The notes: a model not told the origin generated them from the letters alone. Numbered from the stretch's first letter, positions 20,306 through 30,470 are shown. The stretch is DNA of 64,000 nt from Lacinutrix neustonica (GCF_026625145.1 NZ_CP113088.1:248001-312000), one strand, 5' to 3'. Numbers and translations: made by a program.

Positions 20306-20812
20306 ATGATTAAACCAAGAGAAAAAATGCCGGAACTCACCATCGATTTGGTGAATGACACACAATGGAGTCTCAGTGAACAAAAGCCTAAACAATTTAC
20401 TATGCTAGTGGTATATAGAGGTAATCACTGCCCGGTTTGCAAAAAATATTTAGAGGAACTACAACGTAAATTGACTAAATTTATAGATAAAGGAATACAT
20501 GTCATTGCAGTTAGTAGCGATACCGAAGCCATCGCAAAACAAACTTATGAAGAGTGGGCTATTGCAGACCTTCCTGTTGGTCATAATTTCTCTATAGAAC
20601 AAGCAAGGGCTTTAGGGCTATACATTTCAAAAGGCATTAAAAAAGAACCTGATGTTTTTATAGAGCCTGGTTTATTTTTAATTAATCCAGATCAGACCTT
20701 GTATGCAGTATCAATACAATCCATGCCTTTTGCTAGACCCGAATTTGACGCCCTTTTGAAAGCTATTGATTTTGTTATTGAAGAAGACTATCCAGCAAGA
20801 GGGGAAGCATAA
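20306..20812 (+). CDS. Peroxiredoxin-like thioredoxin-fold protein (AhpC/TSA, PRX-like2)
   Basis: 168 residues of thioredoxin fold. The redox motif is NHCPVCKKYLEEL, a CxxC where classical peroxiredoxins have a single peroxidatic Cys in PxxxTxxC. The order of strands, VIAVSSDTEA and the ADLPVGHNFSIEQARALGLY region resemble AhpC/TSA family members. Probably reduces peroxides or protein disulfides in the cytoplasm (no signal peptide). It starts nine bases after the flavin protein stop, so the two are in one operon. Confidence 0.8.
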   Translation: MIKPREKMPELTIDLVNDTQWSLSEQKPKQFTMLVVYRGNHCPVCKKYLEELQRKLTKFIDKGIHVIAVSSDTEAIAKQTYEEWAIADLPVGHNFSIEQARALGLYISKGIKKEPDVFIEPGLFLINPDQTLYAVSIQSMPFARPEFDALLKAIDFVIEEDYPARGEA

Positions 20813-20834
20813 TATTAAATAAAAAAAACAAACA

Positions 20835-21885
20835 ATGAAAGAAGTTAAAGCATACGGAACAGAGAGTAATAACGCAGATTTAGGGCAGATGACGATTGAG
20901 CGTCGTGACATTAAAGACAATGATGTAGAAATAGATATTTTATATTGTGGTGTGTGTCACAGTGACATCCACGCAGCTAAAAATGACTGGGGCAATTCTA
21001 AATACCCCTTAGTTCCAGGACATGAAATTATAGGTAAAGTCATACAAGTAGGAGATAGTGTTAAGCATTATAAGTCTCGGTGATTTGGTAGGAGTAGGTT
21101 GTATGGTGGATTCCTGCTTAGAATGCAGTGCCTGTAAGGAGGATTTGGAACAATTTTGCGAGAAAGGCATGGTCGGGACCTACAATGGTAAAAACAAACA
21201 TACGGGCAAGCAAACATTTGGTGGATATTCTACAAGTATTGTTGTAAGAGAAGAATTTGTACTTAGCATTCCGGAAAATCCGGATATTAAAGGCGTTGCT
21301 CCATTATTATGTGCTGGAATAACTACCTTTTCCCCTTTAAACCATTGGAAAATTAAAAAAGGAGATAAGGTAGGCGTTATTGGTCTTGGTGGTTTAGGAC
21401 ATATGGGAATTAAATTTGCGCATGCCATGGGAGCAGAAACATACATGATAACGACCTCTCCGGAAAAAGCGGAGGATGCAAAAAAACTAGGAGCAGATGC
21501 CGTTTTAATTTCCAAAAATGAGGAAGACATGAAAAAACATAAAAACAGTTTCGATTTTCTTTTAAATACGGTGCCTGTAAAGCATGATATCAATCCGTAC
21601 CTTAATCTTTTAAAACGTGATTCCACAATGGTCATGGTTGGAGCGATAGAACCTTTAGAGCCTATGCATGGTGGGAGCCTGATTATGGGTAGAAAACGAG
21701 TGGCTGGTTCGCTAATTGGAGGTATTAAGGAAACTCAAGAGATGTTAGATTTCTGTGGCGAACATAATATTGTGTCTGATGTCGAAATGATCGATATGAA
21801 AGCGATTAATAAGGCCTTTAAAAGAGTGCAGGATAGTGATGTAAAATACCGCTTTGTTATTGATATGAAAAGTTTAAAAAATTAA
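20835..21885 (+). CDS. Zinc-dependent NAD(P) alcohol/aldehyde reductase (CAD/YahK type), one motif-linked frame break
   Basis: Joined over TCTCGG 21075-21080 it has 349 residues. Catalytic zinc ligands are in CGVCHSDIH and PGHEIIGKV; the structural-zinc cysteines lie in VDSCLECSACKEDLEQFC. The nucleotide-binding motif is VIGLGGLGHMGIKFAHAMG. Members reduce a broad range of aldehydes with NADPH, in keeping with an electrophile-detoxifying neighbourhood. At the break the family usually has KVGDLVGVG; the restored codon here would be Ser or Val. Confidence 0.88.
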
Positions 21886-21903
21886 TCAAAAAAACCAGAT
21901 ACT

Positions 21904-22323
21904 ATGAAATTTACTAGAGAAGCGTCAGCAAGCTGGCAAGGGTCAGGAAAAGAGGGAAAAGGCCGGATAAATACGGGAAGTGGCGTTTTAGATGAGGCAA
22001 AATATGCCTTTGGAACTCGTTTTGAAAATGGAGTGGGCACCAATCCTGAAGAGCTTATTGGCGCAGCTCACGCAGGATGTTACACCATGCAATTGAGTTT
22101 TTTACTAAATGAAAATAACTATACAGCGGAGCATTTGCATACAGACGCCAAAGTGACCTTTAGAGATGGAGAAATTACAACTATAGATTTAAGCCTTAAG
22201 GGAAAAGTCCCCGGTATTAGTGAAAAAGAATTTGAAGCGATTAGTAATAAAGCCAAAGAGGTTTGTCCTGTATCCAAATTATTAAAGGCTGACATCACAC
22301 TACAAGTAACTTTAGAAGATTAA
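21904..22323 (+). CDS. osmC: OsmC family organic hydroperoxide reductase
   Basis: 139 residues with both redox cysteines: the peroxidatic one in AAHAGCYTMQLS and the resolving one in CPVSKLLKAD, plus the N-terminal TREASASWQGSGKEG region and GTNPEELIGAAH. It detoxifies organic hydroperoxides in the cytoplasm. It is the last gene of the 19796-22323 run and is followed by a strong terminator. Confidence 0.92.
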   Translation: MKFTREASASWQGSGKEGKGRINTGSGVLDEAKYAFGTRFENGVGTNPEELIGAAHAGCYTMQLSFLLNENNYTAEHLHTDAKVTFRDGEITTIDLSLKGKVPGISEKEFEAISNKAKEVCPVSKLLKADITLQVTLED

Positions 22324-22347
22324 AAGTTTGCTAAAATAGATATAAAT

Positions 22348-22375
22348 AAAAAACGCCACAATCGTGGCGTTTTTT
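22348..22375 (+). terminator. Rho-independent terminator
   Basis: An AAAAAACGCCAC / GTGGCGTTTTTT stem with a short loop, just downstream of osmC. Symmetrical enough to act in both directions for the convergent gene at 22409. Confidence 0.88.
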
Positions 22376-22408
22376 AATGGACTAATTTTAAATAATGTAG
22401 TTAAGAAT

Positions 22409-22681
22409 TTAACTACTTTTTCTTAGGCGATCCATTACCGTTTCTTTTATATGTAATAGACTATTAACAATAGCCACCAATTCAAATTGTAAAAAACGTT
22501 TGTTTTTCGAGCTGAAATGGCTAATGTGGTGTGAATATAGCGGTTGGCCGTTTTTCTTAATACTAACGTAATAGGTGTCCTTTTCTGCATCAAAAACAAT
22601 AGAACTCTTATAATTGCTTTCTAGTAAGAACCAATAGGACAGACTATTAATTTGATTGAATAAAGATAAGTTAGCTTCCAT
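22409..22681 (-). CDS. Small soluble protein, function unknown
   Basis: 90 residues, no signal peptide. It contains a beta-rich centre (SSIVFDAEKDTYYVSIKKNG) and a basic C-terminal helix (VMDRLRKSS). I do not recognise the family. Its good ATG and facing terminator support it being real. Confidence 0.55.
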   Translation of the reverse strand: MEANLSLFNQINSLSYWFLLESNYKSSIVFDAEKDTYYVSIKKNGQPLYSHHISHFSSKNKRFLQFELVAIVNSLLHIKETVMDRLRKSS

Positions 22682-22830
22682 AGGTGTTTAATATTAATTA
22701 TTTGGGTTTTATTAACGGGGTAAAATTCGGGATTTAAATGGTTATGTCCAAAACTATTGGGTATAGGTTTTGCTTTTTTCGATTAAAAGACGAACGGTCT
22801 CTATTTAAGGTTAAGTAGAATAGTAACAAA

Positions 22831-22866
22831 AAATCCTATAACATTGAACTCAATGTTATAGGATTT
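22831..22866 (-). terminator. Long perfect inverted repeat, terminator for the 22890 gene
   Basis: Two 17-base arms (AAATCCTATAACATTGA and its exact complement) with a 2-base gap, just past the end of the minus-strand gene at 22890. Longer and AT-richer than usual terminators here. Confidence 0.65.
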
Positions 22867-22889
22867 AATGGTATAGACACTGTCATTTA

Positions 22890-23174
22890 CTATTTCAGAT
22901 GGTTTGTATCTCGTTCTAAATTCTCATTGCCGTCCCCACCTTGGCTATATAATTGGTTTTCCTCATCTTTAAGGGCCCCTGGTTTTTTAGCCTTCGGTAA
23001 ATCACGACCAGGAATGTCTAAATCTTTACCCGTAAAATCAACAGGTTTTTCTCTTTCTTCTAGTTGCTGGTCGTCACCTTCATCAGATCGTATATGTTCT
23101 TTGCGAGCTCCTAAAGCGTCTAGGTCGTCTTTGGTAATATCTGAATTGTAGTTGTTTTTATTTTTTGTTTTCAT
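22890..23174 (-). CDS. Charged, probably disordered conserved protein
   Basis: 94 residues with almost no hydrophobic core, rich in Asp, Glu, Lys and Gly, and with segments DLDALGARKEHIRSDEGDD and DIPGRDLPKAKKPG. Small charged proteins like this are recurrent in flavobacteria and are often near stress genes; the function is not known. Expressed alone, with its own strong terminator. Confidence 0.65.
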   Translation of the reverse strand: MKTKNKNNYNSDITKDDLDALGARKEHIRSDEGDDQQLEEREKPVDFTGKDLDIPGRDLPKAKKPGALKDEENQLYSQGGDGNENLERDTNHLK

Positions 23175-23458
23175 AGTAAGATGTATTTAGTTAATATTTT
23201 TTTTATGCTTAGAACCCCTTAAATTATTATAAAAAACAAAGATGTCTTGCTTTAAACACATTAATTATTAATGCATTAACTAAATTCAATGGTCTCATAG
23301 CCAATGACCCAACGACTCTAGTTGGAAAATAAAACCATAACGAGCACATTTCAAATTATTTATAACCCAATGCCTTTGCTTTTCTTAAGATAATCTTAAA
23401 TGAATTGGCATTAGCCCCTGTGAATGTTAACTTTAGGAAAGAACCAAAACAAAAACAA

Positions 23459-24525
23459 ATGAAACTATTTGAACCTTTCAAATTAAAGAATAAAACATTG
23501 AAAAATAGAATCGTTATGGCTCCCATGACACGTTCCGAGCGATTGAGAATATCCCTAATGAACTTATGGCAACCTATTATGGTCAAAGAGCAGGAGCGGG
23601 TCTCATTATTTCTGAAGGAACCTCACCATCCGTTAATGGTTTGGGTTATCCAAGAATTCCTGGTGCGTATTCCCCTGCCCAAATAGAAGGATGGAAAGCT
23701 ATCGCAGAAGCAATCCATGAAAAAGGGAGTATACTTTTTGTACAATTAATGCACTGCGGGCGTATAACTTCTGCAGAAAATTTACCAAAAATGGGAGAAA
23801 CGTTGGCTCCAAGTGCGGTAAAAGCTGATGGAAAAATGATGACAGATACGAAAGGCTTATTAGAGCATGAAACACCTAAAAAAATGACGCTTGAGGATAT
23901 TGAAACCGCACAGATGGAGTATGTCAACTGTGCTAAAAACCTTATTAGAGTAGGGGTGGATGGCGTTGAGTTGCATTCAGCAAATGGCTATTTAATGGAG
24001 CAATTTTTAAATCCCAAATCTAATTTAAGAGCAGATGAATATGGAGGAAATTTTAAAAACAGGGCACGATTTGTTATAGAAACAACAAAGAAAGTAGTGG
24101 CTGCCATAGGCGCAGAAAATGTAGGCATACGTTTCTCTCCCTATGGGGAGATGAATGATGTTAAATCAGATTATGATGATTTGGTCGAGCTGTATGTATA
24201 TCTCGCTACAGAGCTTAAAACCCTGGGTATCGCTTACATCCATATTGTAGATCATAGAGGAGAAATGGGCGCTCCTGAATTTAAAACCGAAATTAAGAAG
24301 ACGATTAAAGGCGCTTTTGCTGGTACTGTTATCACGGGGGGAGAAATCCACTCTAAAGAGAAAGCGCAAGATGTTTTAGACCAAGGTTTTGATATGGCTT
24401 ATATAGGCCGGTCGTTTATCAGCAACCCCGACTTGGTAGAGAAATTAAAAAACGATAAAGCATTAACCCAGCCCAAGGAAGCCTTGTTTTATACTCCGGG
24501 TGCCGAGGGATATACCGATTATTAA
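23459..24525 (+). CDS. Old yellow enzyme (NADH:flavin oxidoreductase / alkene reductase), one motif-linked frame break
   Basis: Restoring one base at CCGA 23535-23538 gives 355 residues from ATG 23459. FMN-binding and catalytic landmarks are IVMAPMTRS, YYGQRAGAGLIISEGT, FVQLMHCGR, VDGVELHSANGYLMEQFL and GRSFISNPDLV. OYEs reduce activated double bonds of enones and quinones with NAD(P)H. At the break relatives have MTRSRA, so the lost base may have come from CCCGAG and not CCGGAG. The aldehyde dehydrogenase gene begins 17 bases downstream. Confidence 0.88.
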
Positions 24526-24542
24526 TCCATTAAAATAAAAGT

Positions 24543-25939
24543 ATGAGTACAGATAAAAAGAACAAAGGATTTGAAACCATAAATCCAACGACTGAGAAAC
24601 CAATAGAACACTATGAGTTTATGACTGAAGAACAAGCATTTTCTGCCGTAAAATTATGTCATGAAGCTTTCCTGAAGTGGAAAATGAAGTCGCTAGACGA
24701 ACGTGCCAAGATTATCAAAGGGATTGGTACCGCTCTAAAGGACAATAAAGAGGTTTTATCAAAAATAATGACAGATGAAATGGGTAAACTGCTTAAACAC
24801 AGCTATCAGGAAATTGATCTGTGTATAGGTATTTGTGAGTACACGGCAACAGAAGGGGTTAAACAATTACAGGACGAAGAGCACACACTGGCCGATGGAG
24901 GTAAAGGAATCATTCAGCAAGCACCTCTTGGGGTGATTTATGGCATTCAACCTTGGAATTTCCCAACATATCAAGTGGTGCGTTATGCCATAGTTAATTT
25001 AATGGCAGGCAATGGAGTCCTTTTAAAACATGCACAAAACGTTACTGGTTCTGCATTACAGTTAAAAACTATTTTTGAAAAAGCAGGCGTACCAAAAGAC
25101 CTCTTTACGGTCTTAATTTTAGATCATGATTTGTCAGATAAAATCATTGCCCATGATTTAGTGCGTGGTGTAACACTCACAGGAAGTTCGGAGCAGGTAA
25201 ACACATTGCTAAAATAGCGGGTGAAGCTTTGAAAAAAACGGTTTTAGAACTAGGCAGTAATGATGCCTATCTCGTTTTAGATGATGCAGACATAGAACTG
25301 GCGGTAAAAACCTGTATTCAAGGACGTGTCTATAATAATGGCGAAACCTGTGTCGCTGCAAAACGATTTATTGTTGTAGACAAAGTTTATGATGAATTCA
25401 AAAAGGGCTTTGTGAAGGGGATGCAAAAAATAAATTATGGAAATCCTATGGATTCTGATGCTAAAATGGGCCCTATGGCAAGAGAAGACTTAAGAGAGAC
25501 CATTCATCAACAAGTTTTAGATAGTGTTAAACAAGGTGCCGAGATTTTATGTGGTGGAGAAATACCTGAAGGCACAGGTTATTTTTATCCAGCCTCTATA
25601 TTAGGAAACGTAAAGCCAGGGCAACCAGCCTATGACGAAGAGCTTTTCGGACCTGTGGCCTCTTTAATTAAAGCCAAAGATAATAAGGATGCCATGCGCA
25701 TTGCAAACGACAGTCGTTTTGGATTAGGAGGCGGCATTTTTAGTAAAGATGAAGATAAAGCCATAGCCTTAGCTAAAATGCATTTCGATACTGGGATGAT
25801 TAATATTAATTCTTACGGATTAGCACATCCTAATATGCCTTTTGGCGGTGTAAAAGATTCTGGTTATGGTAGAGAGCATGGCGGGTTTGGCATTCGAGAG
25901 TTTGTGAATTCCAAATCGATTTTAATGAATAAGAATTAA
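24543..25939 (+). CDS. NAD(P)-dependent aldehyde dehydrogenase, succinate-semialdehyde-type, one motif-linked deletion
   Basis: Restoring one base at TCGGA 25189-25193 gives 465 residues. Active-site features are GIQPWNFPTYQ, the cofactor-binding TGSS region, the general base Glu in VLELGSNDAY and the catalytic Cys in NNGETCVAAKRF; near the C-terminus PFGGVKDSGYGREHG. It oxidises aldehydes to acids, and the closest pattern is the succinate-semialdehyde group. The break falls in the NAD-binding loop. Paired with the OYE upstream, suggesting two-step handling of unsaturated aldehydes. Confidence 0.87.
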
Positions 25940-25966
25940 TGCAATCCCTATTATAGGTTTAATTAG

Positions 25967-26006
25967 TAAAAAAGCCTGTAAACTTTAAGTTTACAGGCTT
26001 TTTTTT
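25967..26006. terminator. Strong bidirectional terminator
   Basis: A near-perfect palindrome, AAAAAAGCCTGTAAACTT / AAGTTTACAGGCTTTTTT with a very short loop, between the convergent aldehyde dehydrogenase and DJ-1 genes. Confidence 0.9.
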
Positions 26007-26022
26007 GATTGTGTTTCTTAGC

Positions 26023-26829
26023 TTATTTAATGGCTTCTAGTAATTTTTCGGCCACCAACTCTGACGAGGCAGGATTTTGTCCTGTAATTAAATTGCCGTC
26101 CTTTAAAACGTGCACACTCCAATCGTCACCTTTAGAATAGATGCCACCATTTTCTTTCAGCATATCTTCAACTAAAAACGGTACCACATCTGTTAAACCT
26201 ACTGCTTTCTCTTCAGAATTAGTAAATCCAGTCACCTTTTTACCTTTAACTAAAGGAGAGCCATCCTCATTTTTAACGCCTTTTAGCGCCGCAGGTGCAT
26301 GACATACAAAAGCAATTGGCTTGTCTTGTTTATTAAAGGTTTCTATTAAAGTAATAGAGTGCTCATCCGTTGCCAAATCCCATAAAGGTCCATGACCCCC
26401 TGGATAAAATACCGCATCATATTCTTTTGGGTTAACGTCAGCTAAAACGAGTGTATTGTTAATCTTTGCTTGTGCCGCGGCATCGTTATTATAACGTTCC
26501 GTTGCTTCTGTGCTGGCATCTTCTGTGGTACTGCTCGGGTCAATGGGTGCTTTCCCACCGTTTGGAGTTGCCAGTGTTACGTTAACCCCTTGGTCTGTTA
26601 ATGTGTAATATGGGTTTGCAAATTCTTCTACCCAAAACCCTGTTTTTTTTCCTGTGTCTCCCAATTTATCATGAGAGGTTAATACGAATAATACGTTCAT
26701 TTGTTTTTCTTTTTTCATGTTAGTTGTTTCTTCTGAAACCTTTTCAGAGGATTGTTCTGTTTTTTCCTGTTTACAACTCGTAGCTGTAATGATGGTTAGC
26801 ACTAAGGCTAGTGTTTGTATTCTTTTCAT
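26023..26829 (-). CDS. DJ-1/PfpI superfamily (Hsp31-like) lipoprotein
   Basis: 268 residues. A signal peptide ends in a lipobox (ATSCKQ), predicting a lipoprotein, unusual for this mostly cytosolic group. The catalytic nucleophile elbow is AFVCHAPAAL with Cys and His; HGPLWDLATDEH and the acidic segment KTGFWVEEFANPYY complete the Hsp31-type pattern. Known relatives are glutathione-independent glyoxalases (methylglyoxal to lactate) or holdases. It is the last gene of the TetR-led operon, 10 bases after the Fe-ADH. Confidence 0.87.
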   Translation of the reverse strand: MKRIQTLALVLTIITATSCKQEKTEQSSEKVSEETTNMKKEKQMNVLFVLTSHDKLGDTGKKTGFWVEEFANPYYTLTDQGVNVTLATPNGGKAPIDPSSTTEDASTEATERYNNDAAAQAKINNTLVLADVNPKEYDAVFYPGGHGPLWDLATDEHSITLIETFNKQDKPIAFVCHAPAALKGVKNEDGSPLVKGKKVTGFTNSEEKAVGLTDVVPFLVEDMLKENGGIYSKGDDWSVHVLKDGNLITGQNPASSELVAEKLLEAIK

Positions 26830-26838
26830 ATGTTATAA

Positions 26839-27999
26839 TTAATAAGCCATTTTTACAATTTTTTCTACTTTATCTCGGCGATAGCGACTGATGTTCTCCT
26901 AATCCTAACCAGCCTCTATCTATAAAACGGTCTGCTATTTTTTTGGCAGTGCCTTCATAATCCTTCGTATAGTCAGACAACTTAGTGTCAATGCCTAAGT
27001 CATGAAAAAACGCCTCTGTTTTTTCAATGGCAGCATACGCTTTGTCGTCTATGCTTCCATCAGTTATATTCCAAACACGTGTGGCATATTGTGCCAATTT
27101 TTCTTTTTTGGCTTCAAAATTAAATTTGTAATGACTTGGCGTAATGACTGCTAAAGTGCGTGCATGATCTATCCCAAACAAAGCCGTTAACTCGTGCCCC
27201 ATGGCATGAACGGCCCAATCGGTTGGCACCCCTTTTTGAATTAATCCGTTTAAAGCCATGGTGCAACTCCACATAAAATTAGAGGCCGCTTTATAGTCTG
27301 TGGGATCTTTTAACACCTTTGGAGCGACTTCAATTAAAGTTTGTAAGATGCTTTCAGCAAAGCGATCTTGCAATAAGGCACCTGTTGGATACGTCATATA
27401 CTGTTCTAAAACATGCGTAAAAGCATCTGCTAAGCCATTGGCTATTTGACGTTTTGGAATAGACCTAATCACTTGAGGGTCTAATATTGAGAATTCCGGG
27501 AATAAACCGGGGCCTCCCATTGCGAGTTTTTCTTGTGTTTCTTTTCTTGTAATGACTGCACCGTAATTCATTTCAGATCCTGTGGCTGGTAAGGTTAATA
27601 CTGTTCCAAACGGCATACCTTTTTCGGTTCTAATATTTTTGGTTAAAATATCCCATGGGGTTTCACCTTCATAAACCGCAGCTGAAGATAAAAATTTAGT
27701 GCCATCAATTACAGAGCCACCACCAACAGCTAATAAATAAGTAATATTTTCTGTTTTAATCACTTGTAAAGCATCCATTAATACAGCGTACTCGGATTCG
27801 CAGGAATACCTCCAAACTCAACAACCTCAACTTTAGCTAAAGCCGTTTTTACTTGGTCGTAAATGCCGTTTTGCTTAATGCTTCCGCCTCCATAAAGTAA
27901 TAATACTTTAGTGTCAGCCGGAATTTCCTTTCCTAAGGTTTTTATAGTGTCCTTACCAAAAATAATTTTGGTGGGGTTTTTAAATTCAAAATTGTTCAT
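26839..27999 (-). CDS. Iron-dependent alcohol dehydrogenase (YqhD/BDH type), two motif-linked indels
   Basis: Joined over TCGGA 27792-27796 and TCTCGG 26873-26878 this gives 386 residues, exactly the YqhD length, with the C-terminus SPDKVEKIVKMAY. Landmarks are FGKDTIKTLGKEI, LLYGGGSIKQNGIYDQV, AVGGGSVIDGTKF, LPATGSEMN and the metal-binding His residues in HAMGHELTALFGIDHARTLA. YqhD-type enzymes use NADPH to reduce toxic short-chain aldehydes, including lipid-peroxidation products. In the TetR operon. Confidence 0.88.
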
Positions 28000-28031
28000 T
28001 ATTAGTTTTCTTTTTGTTAGTTCATAAAAAT

Positions 28032-29030
28032 TTATAGTTTCACAATCATTTTTCCTTTATTTTTTCCTTCAAATAAAGCAATGAATGCCTCAGGAATTTT
28101 TTCAAAACCATGAACAACAGTTTCAGAGTAGGTAAGCTTTTCTTGAGCTAACCACTGCGATAAGTGTGACATGGCCTCCGGGAATTTTTCAGAATAATTA
28201 GAGACAATAAAGCCTTGCATTAAAGCGCTATTTTTTACAAGAAAAGGTTGTACACAAAGACTTTTTGGGGTTTCTGTAGCGTTATATACAGAAATGGCAC
28301 CACAAATGACAAGCCTTGCAAATCGATTAATGTTGAATAATATAGCATCTGAAATTGGGCCACCCACATTGTCAAAATATATATCTACCCCATTTGGAGC
28401 TGCTTTCGCAATATCTTCACTAATGTCCTTACTCGTATTGTAATTGATACCTGCATCAAAACCAAATTTGGTTTTTAACAGGTTTACTTTTTCATCTGTT
28501 CCTGCTATTCCTATAACCGTAAGTCCAAGGATTTTACCTATTTGTCCAACAACACTTCCTACAGCCCCTGCAGCTCCCGATACAACGAGGGTTTCTCCGG
28601 CTTTCGGCTTCCCAATTTCGTTCAAACCTAAATACGCTGTTAGTCCAGTCATTCCTAAAACACCCAAATAAGCACTTAAAGGTGCTTTAGAGTCATCTAC
28701 TTTTAAAAGGCCTTCACCAGTAGACACTTGTTTTGTTTGCCATAAGAGCATACCTGTTACAAAATCTCCGGACGAAAAATTTTTATTTTTCGAGGCGATG
28801 ACCTTTGCGACAATCCCGCATTGTATGGGTTTATTGAGTTCAAAGGACGGAATGTATGATTTAGCGTCACTCATTCTTCCTCTTAAATAAGGGTCTACAG
28901 AGACATAAGCGGTTTCTAACAGAAGTTCACCATCTTGAATCGTGAGATCCTTATCTGTTTCTTTAAATTCAAAATCTGATAATTTGGGCGTTCCAATAGG
29001 TCTGTTTTTTAATAAGATGGTTTGTATCAT
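28032..29030 (-). CDS. CurA/PTGR-type NADPH-dependent enone reductase
   Basis: 332 residues, zinc-free MDR family. Landmarks: SVDPYLRGRMSDAKSY near residue 48, the nucleotide-binding loop SGAAGAVGSVVGQIGKILG, and YFDNVGGPISDAIL followed by ARLVICGAISVYN. These enzymes reduce carbon-carbon double bonds in enals and enones. It lies between the nitroreductase and the Fe-ADH with short gaps (11 and 32 bases), fitting one electrophile-induced operon. Confidence 0.9.
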   Translation of the reverse strand: MIQTILLKNRPIGTPKLSDFEFKETDKDLTIQDGELLLETAYVSVDPYLRGRMSDAKSYIPSFELNKPIQCGIVAKVIASKNKNFSSGDFVTGMLLWQTKQVSTGEGLLKVDDSKAPLSAYLGVLGMTGLTAYLGLNEIGKPKAGETLVVSGAAGAVGSVVGQIGKILGLTVIGIAGTDEKVNLLKTKFGFDAGINYNTSKDISEDIAKAAPNGVDIYFDNVGGPISDAILFNINRFARLVICGAISVYNATETPKSLCVQPFLVKNSALMQGFIVSNYSEKFPEAMSHLSQWLAQEKLTYSETVVHGFEKIPEAFIALFEGKNKGKMIVKL

Positions 29031-29041
29031 AAGAATTATTT

Positions 29042-29675
29042 TTAGTCGATTAGTGTCACTAAATCTTCGGTGGGCTTTCTCACTTTTTCTAAGTCATCCA
29101 ACCAGTCTTCTTTTGGAGCGCGATAACCCAATGTGAGTATAACAGTGCTACGTAACCCTTTTTCTTTTAACCCTAATATTTTATCTACTGCTTCTGCATC
29201 AAAACCTTCCATAGGGGTGGTATCTACTTTTTCGTATGCTGCGGCTACCATAGCTATGCCTAAAGCAATGTAAGCTTGCTTTGCAGCGTGATTATAGTTT
29301 TCTTCGGCATCTTTTTGTGGATACGAATTTAGAAGTTGCTGTCTGTAATTTTCCCAGCCTTCATTTTTAAAGCCACGGATGTCGTTTGTTAAATCGAACA
29401 TGTAATTAATTCGTTCTTTCGTGTAGGTATCCCAAGCCGCAAATACCAAGAGGTGAGAACATTCTGTAATCACCGATTGGTCCCAAGCAACCGGCCTGAT
29501 TTTCTTTTTTACCTGCTCGGTTGGTAATCACCATTATTTCAAAGGGTTGTAAACCACTAGAAGTTGGTGCCAATCGCGCTGCTTCAATAATTTTATCTAC
29601 TTTTTCTTGAGGCACTAAGGCACCACTCATAGCCTTTGTAGCGTATCTCCAATTTAATTTATCTAATAATTCCAT
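29042..29675 (-). CDS. NAD(P)H nitroreductase family protein, one frame break
   Basis: About 210 residues once the break at 29516-29524 is bridged. FMN-binding signs are WRYATKAMSG, IIEAARLAPTSSGLQPFEI, ECSHLLVFAAWD, and ARIALGIAMVAAAYEKVDTTPMEGFD in abbreviated form near the C-terminus with GYRAPKEDW. The break can be mended either by removing one base or by restoring two (an ACCCGGAG original); the second would give NPEQV as in relatives. Such enzymes reduce quinones and nitro groups. First structural gene after the TetR regulator. Confidence 0.83.
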
Positions 29676-29693
29676 AGTTATATTCTTTTTTAC

Positions 29694-30272
29694 TTAATGT
29701 TTAATACTGTCCCAGGCCGCTTGATAGGCGTCTTCTATTGTATTTTTATCTATTTTGAACGCACCACGGTCTTGCATGACCATTAAAAAGGATAGCGGAT
29801 TAATAGTATAGGCATATAAGAGGTAATCTGAGAGCGGTTTTATAATACGTTCTTGTCTACCGCGTTCCCATAAGTCGAGTAGGGGTTTTAGGTGTTTTAT
29901 GCCAGCCTGTCTACTGTCTTCGTCAATTACAGGTGTGTTATCACATTGTGCTAAAAATAGCGCCTCTTCACCTTCATTAAGTTTAAAGTCTGCAATTCGT
30001 TTCCATATGAGTTCAAAACCTTGGGCTACTGGCATATGGTCTTGGTACGTGGCAAAAGCGTAAGCGGTAAACGCCGCTTTAACGCCTATATAAACTTTGT
30101 TTACCAAATCTTGTTTATTTTCAAAATACAAATAAATAGTAGCTGGCGACACATTGGCCATTTTTGCAATCTTAGACATTGGTGTGGCATGAAATCCATT
30201 GTTATTTACTAGAGTGATCGTGGCTTTAACCAATGCGTTCCGTTTAATTTCGCTTTTTTTTAGTACAGTCAT
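29694..30272 (-). CDS. TetR/AcrR family transcriptional regulator
   Basis: 192 residues. The N-terminal helix-turn-helix is typical (ATITLVNNNGFHATPMSKIA, then VSPATIYLYFENKQDLVNKV); the C-terminal ligand domain is diverse. It heads the nitroreductase / CurA / Fe-ADH / DJ-1 operon with an 18-base gap to the next gene. A perfect palindrome sits 33 bases upstream, so autorepression with release by a reactive electrophile is likely (inference). Confidence 0.9.
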   Translation of the reverse strand: MTVLKKSEIKRNALVKATITLVNNNGFHATPMSKIAKMANVSPATIYLYFENKQDLVNKVYIGVKAAFTAYAFATYQDHMPVAQGFELIWKRIADFKLNEGEEALFLAQCDNTPVIDEDSRQAGIKHLKPLLDLWERGRQERIIKPLSDYLLYAYTINPLSFLMVMQDRGAFKIDKNTIEDAYQAAWDSIKH

Positions 30273-30304
30273 GAGGTGTATTTATTTTGTAAAGGTAAAT
30301 TAAA

Positions 30305-30318
30305 AATGAACGTTCATT
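30305..30318. promoter_or_regulatory. Palindromic TetR-type operator
   Basis: AATGAACGTTCATT is a perfect 14-base palindrome between the tetR start (30272) and the unrelated Pmp3 gene. Its TGAACGTTCA core is like many TetR/AcrR operators. It was not noticed elsewhere in the window, including in front of the plus-strand stress genes. Confidence 0.7.
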
Positions 30319-30410
30319 CTTTTTTTAACAATACTTTATAAAAGATATTATACCACATAATATATTTGATAGGGGAAGAAGTAGAGAGGGGAACTAGTGA
30401 TCAATTAAAA

Positions 30411-30439
30411 AAAGGAAGGGCATATGATACGCTTCCTTT
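30411..30439 (-). terminator. Terminator of the Pmp3-type gene
   Basis: AAAGGAAG and CTTCCTTT arms around an inner ATATGAT loop, preceded on the plus strand by A residues that give the U-tract for minus-strand transcription. Confidence 0.7.
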
Positions 30440-30470
30440 ATAATTAAGAGATTAAATTACTACAATATTT

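Noticed and set aside
21180-21635. 151-codon open frame opposite the zinc alcohol dehydrogenase
   Set aside because: Antisense shadow without start context; composition not protein-like.
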